This document shows, piece after piece, positions 42,279 to 51,909 of a stretch of 64,000 bases of DNA (positions are counted from its first letter, which is position 1; every line of letters begins with the position of its first letter). The notes beneath the pieces were generated by a model, which searched no databases, had not been told where the DNA came from, and saw nothing but the letters and a program-made list of their open reading frames with translations. The stretch is from DAIDKA01 sp036267975 (GTDB lineage: Bacteria > Pseudomonadota > Gammaproteobacteria > Steroidobacterales > Steroidobacteraceae). Where the stretch lies: the NCBI GenBank assembly GCA_036267975.1, contig DATAVA010000041.1, positions 1 through 64,000 of the forward strand, in the 5' to 3' direction. Made by a program: the position numbers and the translations under genes.

Positions 42279-44126
42279 ATGATGACCATGGCCGCTTTTT
42301 TGCATCCGCGCATCGTCGAGGTCACGGAGCGCATCCGCGAGCGCTCCTGGGCCGAGCGCGATGACTATCTGGCGCGCATGGCGGCGGCCGGCACCGACAA
42401 GGTCACGAATCGCGCCCGCCTGTCATGCACGAATCTGGCGCATGGTTTCGCCGCTGCCGACACGAACGACAAGGCGGCAATCCGCCAGATGCGCTGGCCG
42501 AACATCGCCATCATCAACTCCTATAACGACATGCTCTCGGCCCACCAGCCACTGGAGCGCTATCCGGTGATCCTGCGCGCCGCGGCGCGCGAGGCCGGCG
42601 CCACGGCCCAGGTGGCCGGCGGGGTGCCGGCCATGTGTGACGGCATCACCCAGGGCATGCCGGGCATGGAGCTGTCGCTGTTCAGTCGCGATGTGATCGC
42701 GATGGCCACGGGCGTGTCGCTGGCGCATGGCATGTTCGATGCGACGCTGTGTCTGGGCGTGTGCGACAAGATCGTGCCGGGCCTGCTGATCGGCGCGCTG
42801 GCATTCGGGCATCTGCCCACCCTTTTCGTACCCGGCGGCCCCATGCCCTCGGGCCTGCCCAACAAGGACAAGGCGCGCATCCGCAAGCTCTTCGCCGAAG
42901 GCAAGGTCGAGCGCGAGGCGCTGCTGGAATCCGAAGCCGGCAGTTATCACAGTGCGGGCACCTGCACCTTCTACGGTACGGCCAACAGCAACCAGATGCT
43001 GATGGAAGTCATGGGACTGCATCTTCCGGGCAGTGCCTTCGTATCCCCGAACACGCCGCTGCGTGATGCGCTGACGGCCTTCGCCGCCAAACGCGCGGCG
43101 CAGATCACGGCGCTGGGCAATGACTATCGGCCGCTGGCGCGCGTGGTGGATGAGCGCGCCATGGTCAATGCCGTGGTCGGACTGCTCGCCACCGGCGGCA
43201 GCACCAATCACACGCTGCATCTGATCGCCATCGCACGGGCCGCGGGCCTGATCGTGGACTGGGAGGATTTTGATCAGCTCGCGCAGGTCGTGCCGCTGCT
43301 GGCGCGCATCTATCCGAATGGTGCGGCCGATGTGAATCACTTCCACGCCGCCGGCGGCATGGGATTCTTGGTGCGCGAACTGCTGGATGCGGGACTGATG
43401 CATGCGCAGGTGAAGACCGTCGTCGGCGATGGGCTGCGCAGCTACACGCAGGAACCGTGGCTGTCGCCACGGGGTCTGGCGTGGCGCGACTCCCCTTCCC
43501 AAAGCGGCGATACCTCGGTGCTGCGACCCGCGAGTGATCCCTTCAGCGCGGACGGCGGCCTGAAGCTGCTGCGCGGCAACCTCGGACGCGCCGTCATCAA
43601 GACCTCGGCCGTGGCGCCCGAGCATCGAATCGTCGAGGCGCCGGCGCGCATCTTCCATGATCAGGAGGAGGTGCTGCAGGCCTTCAGGGCCGGGCAGCTC
43701 GACGGCGATGCGGTGGTCGTCGTGCGCTACCAGGGTCCGCGTGCGAACGGCATGCCGGAACTGCACCAGCTCACCCCGGCACTGGCGTTACTGCAGGATC
43801 GCGGTTTTCATGTCGCCCTCGTCACCGATGGCCGCATGTCGGGCGCATCGGGCAATGTGCCCGCGGCCATCCACGTCACGCCTGAAGCGATAATCGGGGG
43901 ACCCCTCGCCCGGCTGCGCGATGGAGATGTCATCCGTCTCGACAGTCACACAGGTATCCTTGAGGCCAAGGTCACCGCGGCGACCCTGCAGGCGCGCACC
44001 GTGACGCCCGTTGATCTGCGCGGCAACGACAGCGGCATGGGTCGCGAACTGTTCAGGCTTTTCAGGACTTATGCGGCCGGCGCCGAAGAGGGCGCGGGCG
44101 TTGCGGCATACAAGGTTGAGAGTTGA
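42279..44126 (+). CDS. edd: Phosphogluconate dehydratase
   Basis: A 615-residue IlvD/Edd-family Fe-S dehydratase of usual Edd length. The cluster ligands lie in RLSCTNLAHG, PAMCDGITQG and LCLGVCDKI; further blocks are SAGTCTFYGTANSNQM and VTDGRMSGASGNVPAAIHVT. It converts 6-phosphogluconate to KDPG. The start is uncertain among ATG 42279, 42282 and 42288, because the AGGA motif at 42274-42277 fits the later ones better. It precedes eda by 3 bases and is divergent from zwf. Confidence 0.97.
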   Translation: MMTMAAFLHPRIVEVTERIRERSWAERDDYLARMAAAGTDKVTNRARLSCTNLAHGFAAADTNDKAAIRQMRWPNIAIINSYNDMLSAHQPLERYPVILRAAAREAGATAQVAGGVPAMCDGITQGMPGMELSLFSRDVIAMATGVSLAHGMFDATLCLGVCDKIVPGLLIGALAFGHLPTLFVPGGPMPSGLPNKDKARIRKLFAEGKVEREALLESEAGSYHSAGTCTFYGTANSNQMLMEVMGLHLPGSAFVSPNTPLRDALTAFAAKRAAQITALGNDYRPLARVVDERAMVNAVVGLLATGGSTNHTLHLIAIARAAGLIVDWEDFDQLAQVVPLLARIYPNGAADVNHFHAAGGMGFLVRELLDAGLMHAQVKTVVGDGLRSYTQEPWLSPRGLAWRDSPSQSGDTSVLRPASDPFSADGGLKLLRGNLGRAVIKTSAVAPEHRIVEAPARIFHDQEEVLQAFRAGQLDGDAVVVVRYQGPRANGMPELHQLTPALALLQDRGFHVALVTDGRMSGASGNVPAAIHVTPEAIIGGPLARLRDGDVIRLDSHTGILEAKVTAATLQARTVTPVDLRGNDSGMGRELFRLFRTYAAGAEEGAGVAAYKVES

Positions 44127-44129
44127 ATC

Positions 44130-44759
44130 ATGAAGATCCGCGAGGTCTTGGCGCTGGCGCCCGTCATTCCGGTGCTCACCGTGTCCAAACTGGAGCACGC
44201 GGCGCCGCTGGCGAAGGCCCTGTATGCCGGGGGCCTGAAGGTGCTGGAAATCACGCTGCGCACCGCGGTGGCCCTGAAGGTCATCGAGGCCATGCGCGTG
44301 GCCGTGCCGGAGGCGGTGGTGGGCGCGGGCACGCTGCTGCGGCCGCAGAATTTCAGGCGTGTAGAGGAGGCCGGCGCGCAGTTCGCGGTGACCCCGGGCC
44401 TGACGCCGCAGCTGGCCGAGGCCGCCAAATCCGTCAAATTTGCGCTGCTGCCGGGCATCGCCAGCCCCACCGACATTCTGCAGGCGCTGCACTTCGGCTA
44501 CGACACCCTGAAATTCTTCCCCGCCCAGCAGGCCGGCGGCATTCCCATGCTGCAGGCCTTCGCCGGTCCCTTCGCGGAAGTGGCCTTCTGCCCCACCGGC
44601 GGCATTTCGCGCGAGTCGGCCCCGGCTTTCCTGAAGCTGCGCAATGTGCTGTGCGTGGGCGGCTCCTGGGTGGCCCCGAACGCCCTGGTCGAACAGGGCG
44701 ACTGGGCCGGGATCGAGGCCCTGGCCCGGGACGCCGCCAGGTTGCCGCGTCACAGCTAG
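44130..44759 (+). CDS. eda: KDPG/KHG aldolase
   Basis: A 209-residue class I aldolase. The blocks are APVIPVLTVSKLEHAAPLAK, KVLEITLRTAVA (with the catalytic Glu), VVGAGTLLRPQNF and the Schiff-base Lys in TLKFFPAQQAGGI, then FCPTGGIS. It splits KDPG into pyruvate and glyceraldehyde-3-phosphate, completing Entner-Doudoroff. It is 3 bases after edd, so they form one operon. Confidence 0.97.
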   Translation: MKIREVLALAPVIPVLTVSKLEHAAPLAKALYAGGLKVLEITLRTAVALKVIEAMRVAVPEAVVGAGTLLRPQNFRRVEEAGAQFAVTPGLTPQLAEAAKSVKFALLPGIASPTDILQALHFGYDTLKFFPAQQAGGIPMLQAFAGPFAEVAFCPTGGISRESAPAFLKLRNVLCVGGSWVAPNALVEQGDWAGIEALARDAARLPRHS

Positions 44760-44826
44760 AGGCTGAAGCCGGCGGCCGTGACCGTTTGGTGACACTTCCG
44801 GCACGCCGCGGTGGTCAGCTGCGGCC

Positions 44827-46110
44827 ATGCACAGGATTGGCATTGTGGGTGTGTCGTACCGGCACGCAAGTGCCGGTCGGGTCGCGCAATTTGCGGTCCC
44901 GAAGGATGCGCTGGCGCATCGGCTGGCCGTGCTGCGCGAGGCGCTGCAGGGCGCCGAAGTGCTGTACCTGTCCACCTGCAACCGGGTCGAAGTCATCTAT
45001 GCCACCGCGCATCCCGCCACCGACCGGCGCACCGATATTTTCCGGGCGCTGACCGGCCGTGAGCCCGCCACTGGCGAGGCCTCCGCCGCCTTGCGCGCCT
45101 GGACCGGGGAGGCCGCGGTCGAACACCTGCTGCTGGTGGCCTGCGGCATGGATTCGGCGCAGGCCGGTGAACAGGAAATCTATGTGCAGCTGCGCGCGGC
45201 CTGGCAGGCGGCGCGCGAGGCGCAGGTCAGCGGGCCGTTGCTGGATCGGATTTTGAGTGAAGCCATGAACATGGCGCGCGTGGCGCATCGCATCGCCACC
45301 CACGATGCGCCCTCGCTGGCGGACCTGGCGGTGGGGCGGGTGCTGCAGCACCTCGAAGGCCACACCGGACCCGCCGCGACGGTGGGCCTGGTCGGCGTCT
45401 CGCCGATGACGCGCCGTTGCGGACTGCGGCTGCGCGAGCGGGGGGTGGCTGTCACGGTGATCAACCGCTCCGTCGATACCGCGCGGGAGCTGGCCACGGA
45501 ACTGGGCGCGAAGTGCGTCGCGCTGGATGACTATCGGCGCGATCCGGCCGCGCAGGGCTGCGCTGCGCTGGTGTGCGCCAGCGGCGCCACCGAGCCGGTG
45601 ATCGATCGGGCCATGCTGGTGAAACTGGCGCATCGGCGGCCGCTGCTGATGGATTTCGGGCTGCCGCCGAATGTGGATGTGGACGCCGCGCGCGTGCTTG
45701 ATTTCACGCGTGTGGGCATGGATGAACTGGTGCAGACTGCGCGGGACGGCCGGGTCGAGCATCTGCTGCGCCTGGCGCCGGTGCGCGCCGCGATTGATGC
45801 GCACCTGGCGCGGCTGCGCAGCGAACTGGCGGCACGGGCCATCGGGCCGCAGCTGGCGCGACTGCGTGATGACTTCGAGCGCATCACGGCCGGGGAAGTG
45901 GACCGCCTGCTGCGCGAGACCTTGCCGGACCTGGATGAGAGCCAGCGCCGTCGACTGTGCGGTTGGGGTCGCACCCTGGCGCACCGCCTGGCCCATCTGC
46001 CGCTGTCGGGGCTGCGGGCCGCCGCGGAACACGCCGGACCTGAAGTCACGGATGCCTTTTTCGAGGGTGCGCGCCTGAGCCGCAAGGCCGATGCCGGTGA
46101 CAACGAGTGA
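44827..46110 (+). CDS. hemA: Glutamyl-tRNA reductase
   Basis: A 427-residue enzyme. The catalytic Cys51 lies in LSTCNRVE; other blocks are GEQEIYVQLRAAW, EAMNMARVAHRI and LVGVSPMTRRCGLRLRERGV, a Rossmann-like NADPH region. It reduces glutamyl-tRNA to glutamate-1-semialdehyde, the first committed step of C5-pathway tetrapyrrole synthesis. Several family blocks look divergent (the dinucleotide motif reads GLVGVSPM rather than GAGEM), so activity should be checked. It opens the haem cluster and overlaps hemL by 4 bases. Confidence 0.9.
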   Translation: MHRIGIVGVSYRHASAGRVAQFAVPKDALAHRLAVLREALQGAEVLYLSTCNRVEVIYATAHPATDRRTDIFRALTGREPATGEASAALRAWTGEAAVEHLLLVACGMDSAQAGEQEIYVQLRAAWQAAREAQVSGPLLDRILSEAMNMARVAHRIATHDAPSLADLAVGRVLQHLEGHTGPAATVGLVGVSPMTRRCGLRLRERGVAVTVINRSVDTARELATELGAKCVALDDYRRDPAAQGCAALVCASGATEPVIDRAMLVKLAHRRPLLMDFGLPPNVDVDAARVLDFTRVGMDELVQTARDGRVEHLLRLAPVRAAIDAHLARLRSELAARAIGPQLARLRDDFERITAGEVDRLLRETLPDLDESQRRRLCGWGRTLAHRLAHLPLSGLRAAAEHAGPEVTDAFFEGARLSRKADAGDNE

Positions 46111-47420
46111 GCCCAATGCACAAGTCTGAACCCAACGTTCGATCGCAGGGCCTGTACGAACGCGCGCGGAGGGTCATACCCGGTGGCGTCAATTCGCCGG
46201 TGCGCGCCTTCCGCGCCGTGGGCGGCTCGCCGCTGTTCATTGCCCGCGGCTCCGGTCCCTACATCTTTGATGTCGATGGCAATCGCTACCTGGACTTCGT
46301 GGGCTCATGGGGTCCGCTCATCTTGGGTCACGCTCATCCGCAGGTGATCGCGGCCATCAACGAGGCCTGCCGCCAGGGCACCACCTTCGGTGCGCCCTGC
46401 TTGGCCGAAGTGGAACTGGCCGAGCGCGTTGTGAATGCATACCCGGGGTTGGAGCAGGTGCGCTTCGTCTCCTCCGGCACCGAGGCCACCATGAGTGCCA
46501 TCCGCCTCGCGCGGGCCGCCACTGGGCGCGATCTCATCGTGAAATTTTCGGGCTGCTACCACGGCCATGCGGACCATCTGCTGGTAGCGGCAGGCTCGGG
46601 GCTGGCCACCTTCGGTAGCGCCTCCTCGGCCGGCGTGCCCGCGGCCTTTGTCGCCGCCACCCGCGTGCTGCCGCTGGATGATGAGCAGGCCGTGCGCGAC
46701 CTGTTCGCGCGCGAAGGCGCGGACATTGCTGCGGTCATCATTGAACCAGTCCCCGCGAATCACGGTCTGCTGCTGCAGCGCAAGGCTTTCCTGAACCTGC
46801 TGCGTGAGCGCACGCAGGCCGCCGGCGCGCTGCTGATATTCGATGAAGTGATTTCGGGCTTTCGCGTGGCCAAGGGCGGCGCCGCGCAGTACTACGGCAT
46901 CACGCCGGATATGGCGACCTTCGGCAAGGTCATCGGTGGCGGCATGCCGGTGGGTGCCTTCGGCGCATCGACCGCCATCATGAGCCGGCTCGCCCCGGAT
47001 GGTGACACCTACCAGGCCGGAACCCTGTCCGGTAATCCGGTGGCCATGGCCGCGGGCATCGCGACCCTCGACATCCTCGAGCGTGAGTCGGCGTGGGTGC
47101 AGCTGGAGAGCCGCGGTGCGCGGCTCGAAAAGCTGCTCTCCCCCATTGTCGGTAACGCGCCCTTTCCCCTGCACCTGGTGCGCTTGGGTTCGCTGTTGTG
47201 GCTGTCGTTCCATGATGTGCCGACGCTGCGGCGCGCCGCCACGCTCGCGCCCGAAGCGGCAACCCGTTTCCAGCGACTCTTCCATGCGATGCTCGCGCGC
47301 GGCATCTACATCGCCCCGTCGGCGTACGAGGTGACCTTTGTCTCGCTCGCGCACTGCGATGATGACCTGCAGCGCTTCGCCGCCGCCCTGGCCGAATCTG
47401 TCGCCGTCGCCGCGTCCTAG
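46107..47420 (+). CDS. hemL: Glutamate-1-semialdehyde 2,1-aminomutase
   Basis: A 437-residue PLP enzyme. It shows RARRVIPGGVNSPVRAFRAV, FVSSGTEATMSAIRLARAAT, FSGCYHGHADHLL, LIFDEVISGFRVAKGG and the PLP-Lys block TFGKVIGGGMPVGAF. It converts glutamate-1-semialdehyde to 5-aminolevulinate. The start is GTG 46107 (GTGA overlap with hemA) or ATG 46116. It is followed 8 bases later by a histidine kinase gene. Confidence 0.96.
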   Translation: MSPMHKSEPNVRSQGLYERARRVIPGGVNSPVRAFRAVGGSPLFIARGSGPYIFDVDGNRYLDFVGSWGPLILGHAHPQVIAAINEACRQGTTFGAPCLAEVELAERVVNAYPGLEQVRFVSSGTEATMSAIRLARAATGRDLIVKFSGCYHGHADHLLVAAGSGLATFGSASSAGVPAAFVAATRVLPLDDEQAVRDLFAREGADIAAVIIEPVPANHGLLLQRKAFLNLLRERTQAAGALLIFDEVISGFRVAKGGAAQYYGITPDMATFGKVIGGGMPVGAFGASTAIMSRLAPDGDTYQAGTLSGNPVAMAAGIATLDILERESAWVQLESRGARLEKLLSPIVGNAPFPLHLVRLGSLLWLSFHDVPTLRRAATLAPEAATRFQRLFHAMLARGIYIAPSAYEVTFVSLAHCDDDLQRFAAALAESVAVAAS

Positions 47421-47428
47421 ATACGCAG

Positions 47429-48514
47429 ATGAAACGCACGCGCCTGTTCCAGATCACCGTCCTGCTGCTGGTCATCGTGGCCGCGGTACAGGTGGGCTAT
47501 TGGATCTATGACCAGCATCAGCGCGGCGCGGAACGGACCGCGGCCCTGACCCGGCTCTACGACCAGCAGATCGATGCGGCGCGCGCCTTGGTCGCGGCCG
47601 GCGTGCCCTTGGCGCGCGTGCACACGGTTTTTCCGGACCTGTACGTCAGCGCCACCCAGGCGCGGCTCGCCCCGGAGCGTCAGGCGAAATTGCTGAGTGA
47701 TCAGCATCGGCGTCTCACCCAGTACCTGTGGGAAGGCGGGTTCTTCCTGTTCGCGCTGCTGGCCTGTATCGAACGGCTGTTTGCCGCCCTGCGCGCGGAA
47801 AACCGGGTGCTGGCCGAGCAGGAGCAGTTCCTGGCGCTGGTGTCGCATCAGTTCAAGACGCCGCTCGCGAGTCTGCAGCTGTCACTGGAAACGATGAGCC
47901 TGCGCCAGCTGCCGCCCGAACGCTCGCGCGCCCTGATGGACCGCATGCTCTCGGACCTGACGCGCATGGCCACCATGGTGGGCCAGATCCTGGACAGCTC
48001 GCGCCTGTCGCATGGCCGCGTGGAACTGAAGAGTGAACCGGTGCAGCTGGATGCGACCATCAACCGCATCGTCAGTCAGTACCTGGAACGCGCGCAGACC
48101 GATCACATCAGCATCGAATCGCAGGTGCACGCGCAACTGCAGGTGCAGTCTGATCCGATTGCGGTGGATGCGGTGGTGCGCAATGTGCTCGAGAACGCGC
48201 TGGCCGCCGTGGCGCCAGTGGGCGGTGGCAAGGTGATGCTCACCGCCCGCGCGGTGGGTGAGGAGATCGAACTGTCGGTGCGCGACAGCGGCATCGGCTT
48301 TCGCCCCGCGGACCAGGAGCAGCTGTTCCGCAAGTTCTCGCGCCTCAACGCGGGGGCGGGCAGCAGCTACTACGGCACCGGTCTGGGCCTCTTCATCGTG
48401 CAGCGGCTGATGCAGTTGTCAGGTGGACGCGTCAGCGCCAGCAGCGAAGGCCTCGGGCGCGGCGCTGAATTTCTCCTGCACTGGCCCCGCGCGCACGGTG
48501 CGGCAAGCTTATGA
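47429..48514 (+). CDS. Membrane sensor histidine kinase inside the haem cluster
   Basis: A 361-residue two-component sensor. TM1 is ITVLLLVIVAAVQVGYWIY, a periplasmic loop of about 65 residues follows, and TM2 is WEGGFFLFALLACIERLF. The cytoplasmic part has the H-box VSHQFKTPLASLQLSLE, the N-box NVLENALAAVAP, the G1 box DSGIGFRPADQEQLFRKFSRL (first part) and the G2 box GTGLGLFIVQRLM. The short periplasmic loop matches no sensor domain I recognise. It overlaps the response regulator by 4 bases. The pair may sense a haem- or iron-related envelope signal; this is inferred from position only. Confidence 0.92.
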   Translation: MKRTRLFQITVLLLVIVAAVQVGYWIYDQHQRGAERTAALTRLYDQQIDAARALVAAGVPLARVHTVFPDLYVSATQARLAPERQAKLLSDQHRRLTQYLWEGGFFLFALLACIERLFAALRAENRVLAEQEQFLALVSHQFKTPLASLQLSLETMSLRQLPPERSRALMDRMLSDLTRMATMVGQILDSSRLSHGRVELKSEPVQLDATINRIVSQYLERAQTDHISIESQVHAQLQVQSDPIAVDAVVRNVLENALAAVAPVGGGKVMLTARAVGEEIELSVRDSGIGFRPADQEQLFRKFSRLNAGAGSSYYGTGLGLFIVQRLMQLSGGRVSASSEGLGRGAEFLLHWPRAHGAASL

Positions 48515-49233
48515 GCGATCCGGTGTATCACGTGCTGGTAGTCGAGGATGATCCGCACCTGGCGGCCGGGGTGGTCGAGAACCTGCGCGCCGAAGGCTAT
48601 GGGGTCGACTCGGTCGGCGATGGACGCAAGGCCGTGGAATGGTTCGACACCCATACCTGCGATCTCATGGTCCTCGATGTGATGCTGCCTGGCATGGATG
48701 GGTTCGAAGTGTGCAGCACGCTGCGCGGCCGCGGCACCACGACACCGGTGCTGTTCCTCACCGCGCGTGGCGATGCGGCGGACCGCATCCGCGGCCTCGA
48801 AGCGGGCGGTGATGATTACCTGGCCAAGCCCTTTCATCTGCAGGAGTTCCTGCTGCGCGTGCGCGCCATTCTGCGCCGCTGGGACTGGTACCGCGCCAGC
48901 GCCCGCACCACCGGCTCGGACGTCCTGAAATTCTCCGGCAATGAAGTGGATTTCCGCGCCTTCCGTGGCCGCGCCTGGAACGGCGAGGTGCAGGAGCTGA
49001 CCGAAAAGGAAGCGATGATCCTCAAGGTGCTGGCCGAGAAGCCTGGCGAAATCGTTTCGCGCGAGGACCTGCTGGAGAAGGTGTGGGGCTATGACGTATT
49101 CCCCTCTACCCGCACCGTGGATAATTTCATTCTCAAACTGCGCAAGCGCTTCGAACGCGATCCGGCCAGTCCCATCCACTTCCTCACGGTGTGGGGCGTG
49201 GGCTATCGCTTCATTCCGGGAGAGGAGCCTTGA
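48511..49233 (+). CDS. OmpR-family response regulator inside the haem cluster
   Basis: A 240-residue regulator. The receiver domain has VVEDDPHLAAGVV, the phospho-acceptor Asp in LMVLDVMLPGMDGFEV, the T/S switch in LFLTARGDAADR and the Lys in DYLAKPF. The C-terminal winged helix has ELTEKEAMILKVLAEKPGEI, SREDLLEKVWGYDVFPSTRT and DNFILKLRKRFERD. It is translated from the same message as the kinase. Its stop overlaps the hemC TTG start by 4 bases, so regulation of hemC-hemF by this pair is plausible but unproven. Confidence 0.95.
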   Translation: MSDPVYHVLVVEDDPHLAAGVVENLRAEGYGVDSVGDGRKAVEWFDTHTCDLMVLDVMLPGMDGFEVCSTLRGRGTTTPVLFLTARGDAADRIRGLEAGGDDYLAKPFHLQEFLLRVRAILRRWDWYRASARTTGSDVLKFSGNEVDFRAFRGRAWNGEVQELTEKEAMILKVLAEKPGEIVSREDLLEKVWGYDVFPSTRTVDNFILKLRKRFERDPASPIHFLTVWGVGYRFIPGEEP

Positions 49234-50177
49234 GCGGGCGCATCCTGCGCATCGGCACGCGCGCCTCGGCGCTGGCCCTGTGGCAGGCGAACCGCGTCGC
49301 GGACCTGATCCGCGCCCAGCCCGGCGCGCCGGCCGTGGAACTGGTGCATATCAAAACCGAAGGCGATGTGCGCACGGACATTCCGCTGTGGGCCGCGGGT
49401 GGTCGCGCGTTCTTCACCCGCGAAATCGATCGCGCGCAGCTGGCGGGCGAGGTCGACATTGCGGTGCATTCGCTCAAGGATCTGTCGACGCTGATTGCCG
49501 CGGGCCTGGAACTGGCCGCGGTGCTTGAGCGCGAGGATCCGCGCGATGCCTTGCTCACCAACCAGGGCGCGAGCCTCAAGGATTTGCCGCCAGGCGCGCG
49601 CGTGGGCACGAGCAGCCTGCGTCGCCGGGCCTTCCTGCTGCGCGCCCGTCCGGATCTGTCGCTGCTGGAGCTGCGCGGCAACGTGCCCACGCGCATCGAG
49701 CGGCTTGCGCAGGGCAAGTACGATGCCATCGTGCTGGCAACTGCGGGCCTGAAGCGTCTCGATCTGTCCGCGCACATCGCGGCCCATATCGAGCCTGCCG
49801 TCATGCCGCCGGCGGTATCGCAGGGCGCCATCGGCGTGTGTGCGCGTAGCGGCGATGAAGCCGCGCTGCAGTGGCTGCGCGCGCTGGATCATGCCGTCAC
49901 GCGCATGGCCGTGACGGCGGAGCGCGCGCTGCTGCGGCGGATTGAAGGCGGTTGCCAGGTGCCGCTGGGCGCATTGGCGACGCTCGATGGCTCGCGCCTG
50001 ACACTGAACGCCAGCGTGTGTGCATTGGATGGCAGCGTGTCGATTGATTACCAGGATGCCGCGCCTGCGACGGACGCCGTGGCGCTGGGAATCCGGGTCG
50101 CGGATGCGCTGCTGGCGCGCGGCGCGGCCGATATCATTGCGCAGCAACGCAATCCCGCCTCGGCGGAACTGCCGTGA
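49230..50177 (+). CDS. hemC: Porphobilinogen deaminase (hydroxymethylbilane synthase)
   Basis: A 315-residue enzyme, the usual length (~310). Family blocks are RIGTRASALALWQAN, IKTEGDVRTDIPLW, VDIAVHSLKDL, GTSSLRRRAFLLRARP and ELRGNVPTR; the dipyrromethane-binding Cys is in RIEGGCQVPLGA. The start is taken as TTG 49230, overlapping the regulator stop (TTGA), since no ATG yields the family N-terminus; GGAGAGGAG lies just upstream. It polymerises four porphobilinogens to hydroxymethylbilane. Confidence 0.95.
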   Translation: MSGRILRIGTRASALALWQANRVADLIRAQPGAPAVELVHIKTEGDVRTDIPLWAAGGRAFFTREIDRAQLAGEVDIAVHSLKDLSTLIAAGLELAAVLEREDPRDALLTNQGASLKDLPPGARVGTSSLRRRAFLLRARPDLSLLELRGNVPTRIERLAQGKYDAIVLATAGLKRLDLSAHIAAHIEPAVMPPAVSQGAIGVCARSGDEAALQWLRALDHAVTRMAVTAERALLRRIEGGCQVPLGALATLDGSRLTLNASVCALDGSVSIDYQDAAPATDAVALGIRVADALLARGAADIIAQQRNPASAELP

Positions 50178-50923
50178 ATGCCGCGGTCGTCGTGACCCGC
50201 GATGAGTCGGCGGATGGTCCCCTGAGCCGCGAACTGCGCGCGCTGGGGCTCGAGGTGCTGGGCTGGCCGGTGCTCAGCATCGGTGCGGCCGGCAGCGGCG
50301 CGGCGCTGGCGCAGGCCTTGAGCCGTCTGGATCAATTCGAGTGGCTGGTGTTCGCCAGTCAGCATGCCGTGGCCGAAGTCGTGCGGCGCGTACCCGTGCC
50401 GCCGGCGTATCTCAACATTGCGGCAGTGGGCGCGCGTACGGCGCAGGCATTGATCGCGGCCGGCTGGTCGGTCACCGCCGTGCCCGAGGAGCAGACCGCG
50501 GAGGCGCTCGTTGCTTTGCTGGCCCCGCGGCTCACCCCGGGCATGACGGTGTTGTTTGCGGCGGGCTCGCGCTCGCTGCCGACGCTGCGGGAGGGCCTGA
50601 CCGAAGCGGGCGCCATCGTCACCCAGGTCGAAGCCTACGCGACGCTGCCGGGTACGCTCGATATCCGGACCTGCCGCCAGCGCATTGCGCGCGGTGACAT
50701 CGGGGCGGTCACCTTCACCAGTCCGTCGGCCGTGGAGGAACTCGATCGGGCCCTGGGCCCGACGGCCTTCAACCAGCTGCTCGATGGCGCGGCGGCCATA
50801 ACGCTCGGTACGACCACCGGGCGTTTTCTGGCAGCACGGGGCTTTGCCAGCGTACTGGCCATTCCGGCGACGCTGCACGGCATGGCCCACACCACTCTAC
50901 GATTCATCCAGACGAGAGCATGA
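50174..50923 (+). CDS. hemD: Uroporphyrinogen-III synthase
   Basis: A 249-residue protein of the poorly conserved HemD family: VVVTRDESADGPLSRELRAL, FEWLVFASQHAV, AVGARTAQALIAAGW, VLFAAGSRSLPTLREGL and GAVTFTSPSAVEELDRAL. It closes and inverts ring D of hydroxymethylbilane. It starts at GTG 50174 with a GTGA overlap to hemC, and ends with an ATGA overlap to hemB, placing it firmly in the operon. Confidence 0.9.
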   Translation: MNAAVVVTRDESADGPLSRELRALGLEVLGWPVLSIGAAGSGAALAQALSRLDQFEWLVFASQHAVAEVVRRVPVPPAYLNIAAVGARTAQALIAAGWSVTAVPEEQTAEALVALLAPRLTPGMTVLFAAGSRSLPTLREGLTEAGAIVTQVEAYATLPGTLDIRTCRQRIARGDIGAVTFTSPSAVEELDRALGPTAFNQLLDGAAAITLGTTTGRFLAARGFASVLAIPATLHGMAHTTLRFIQTRA

Positions 50924-51909
50924 CTATGGGTTTTCCGACGGCAAGACCGCGGCGCCTGCGCAAAAGCGAAAGCTGGCGTGCGATGGTGCGCGAGACCGAA
51001 CTGACGGTCTGTGATTTCGTGTACCCGATGTTCATCGTTCCGGGCACGAAAGTGCGGCGTGCGGTCTCCGCCATGCCCGGGGTGTCGCAGTTCTCGGTCG
51101 ATGAAATCATTCTCGAAGCGCACAGGGTCGCGCAGACCGGGGTGCGCGCCCTGATCCTGTTCAGCGCGCCCGATCACAAGGATCCGCAGGCCTCCGCGTT
51201 CCTCGATCCCGACGGTCTGGTGCCGCGCGCCGTCGCGGGGATCAAGCAGGCCTGCCCAGAGCTGCTCGTGTGGACTGATGTGTGTCTGTGCAGCGCCACG
51301 GATCACGGCCATTGCGGCCATGTGCTGCCCAATGGCGTCATCGACAACGATTCCTCGATCGCGACCCTCGCCAAGGTCGCGCTCAATCACGCGCGCGCGG
51401 GCGCCGACGCCGTGGCGCCGAGCGACATGATGGACGGGCGCGTGGCCGCGATCCGGCAGTTGCTGGATGCCAACGGCTTCGCGGACACGCCGGTCGTGTC
51501 CTATGCCGCCAAGTACGCCTCGGCCTTCTATGGCCCGTTCCGCGAAGCGGCGGACTCGGCACCGGCCTTCGGTGATCGGCGCTCCTATCAGATGGATCCG
51601 GCCAATGTGCGCGAGGCGCTGCGCGAAGTGCTGGCGGACGTGGAAGAGGGTGCCGACATGGTCATGGTGAAACCTGCCGGCCCGTATCTTGATGTGATCC
51701 GGCGGGTGCGCGAAGCCGTGCACGTGCCGGTGCTCGCCTACCAGGTCTCCGGCGAATACAGCCTGCTCAAGGCCGCCGCCGAGCGTGGCTGGGTGGATGA
51801 GCGCGCCGCGGCGCTGGAATCCCTCATCGGCATCAAGCGCGCCGGCGCGGACCTGATCCTGTCCTACTTCGCCCCGCAGATCTCGACCTGGCTGGGAGTG
51901 GCCAAGTAG
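50920..51909 (+). CDS. hemB: Delta-aminolevulinic acid dehydratase (porphobilinogen synthase)
   Basis: A 329-residue TIM-barrel enzyme. Blocks are LTVCDFVYPMFIVPGT, the DVCLCSATDHGHCG metal-type motif with three cysteines (Zn-dependent pattern), GADAVAPSDMMDGRV, the Lys in YAAKYASAFYGPFREA and the Schiff-base Lys in MVMVKPAGPYLDVI. It condenses two 5-aminolevulinate molecules to porphobilinogen. The start is ATG 50920 or 50926, overlapping hemD; it directly abuts hemE. Confidence 0.97.
   Translation: MTMGFPTARPRRLRKSESWRAMVRETELTVCDFVYPMFIVPGTKVRRAVSAMPGVSQFSVDEIILEAHRVAQTGVRALILFSAPDHKDPQASAFLDPDGLVPRAVAGIKQACPELLVWTDVCLCSATDHGHCGHVLPNGVIDNDSSIATLAKVALNHARAGADAVAPSDMMDGRVAAIRQLLDANGFADTPVVSYAAKYASAFYGPFREAADSAPAFGDRRSYQMDPANVREALREVLADVEEGADMVMVKPAGPYLDVIRRVREAVHVPVLAYQVSGEYSLLKAAAERGWVDERAAALESLIGIKRAGADLILSYFAPQISTWLGVAK

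Noticed and set aside
42423..46116. Antisense open frames over edd, eda and hemA (42423-43766, 43788-44996, 44815-46116)
   Set aside because: Shadows of strongly conserved enzymes; no ribosome sites or family similarity.
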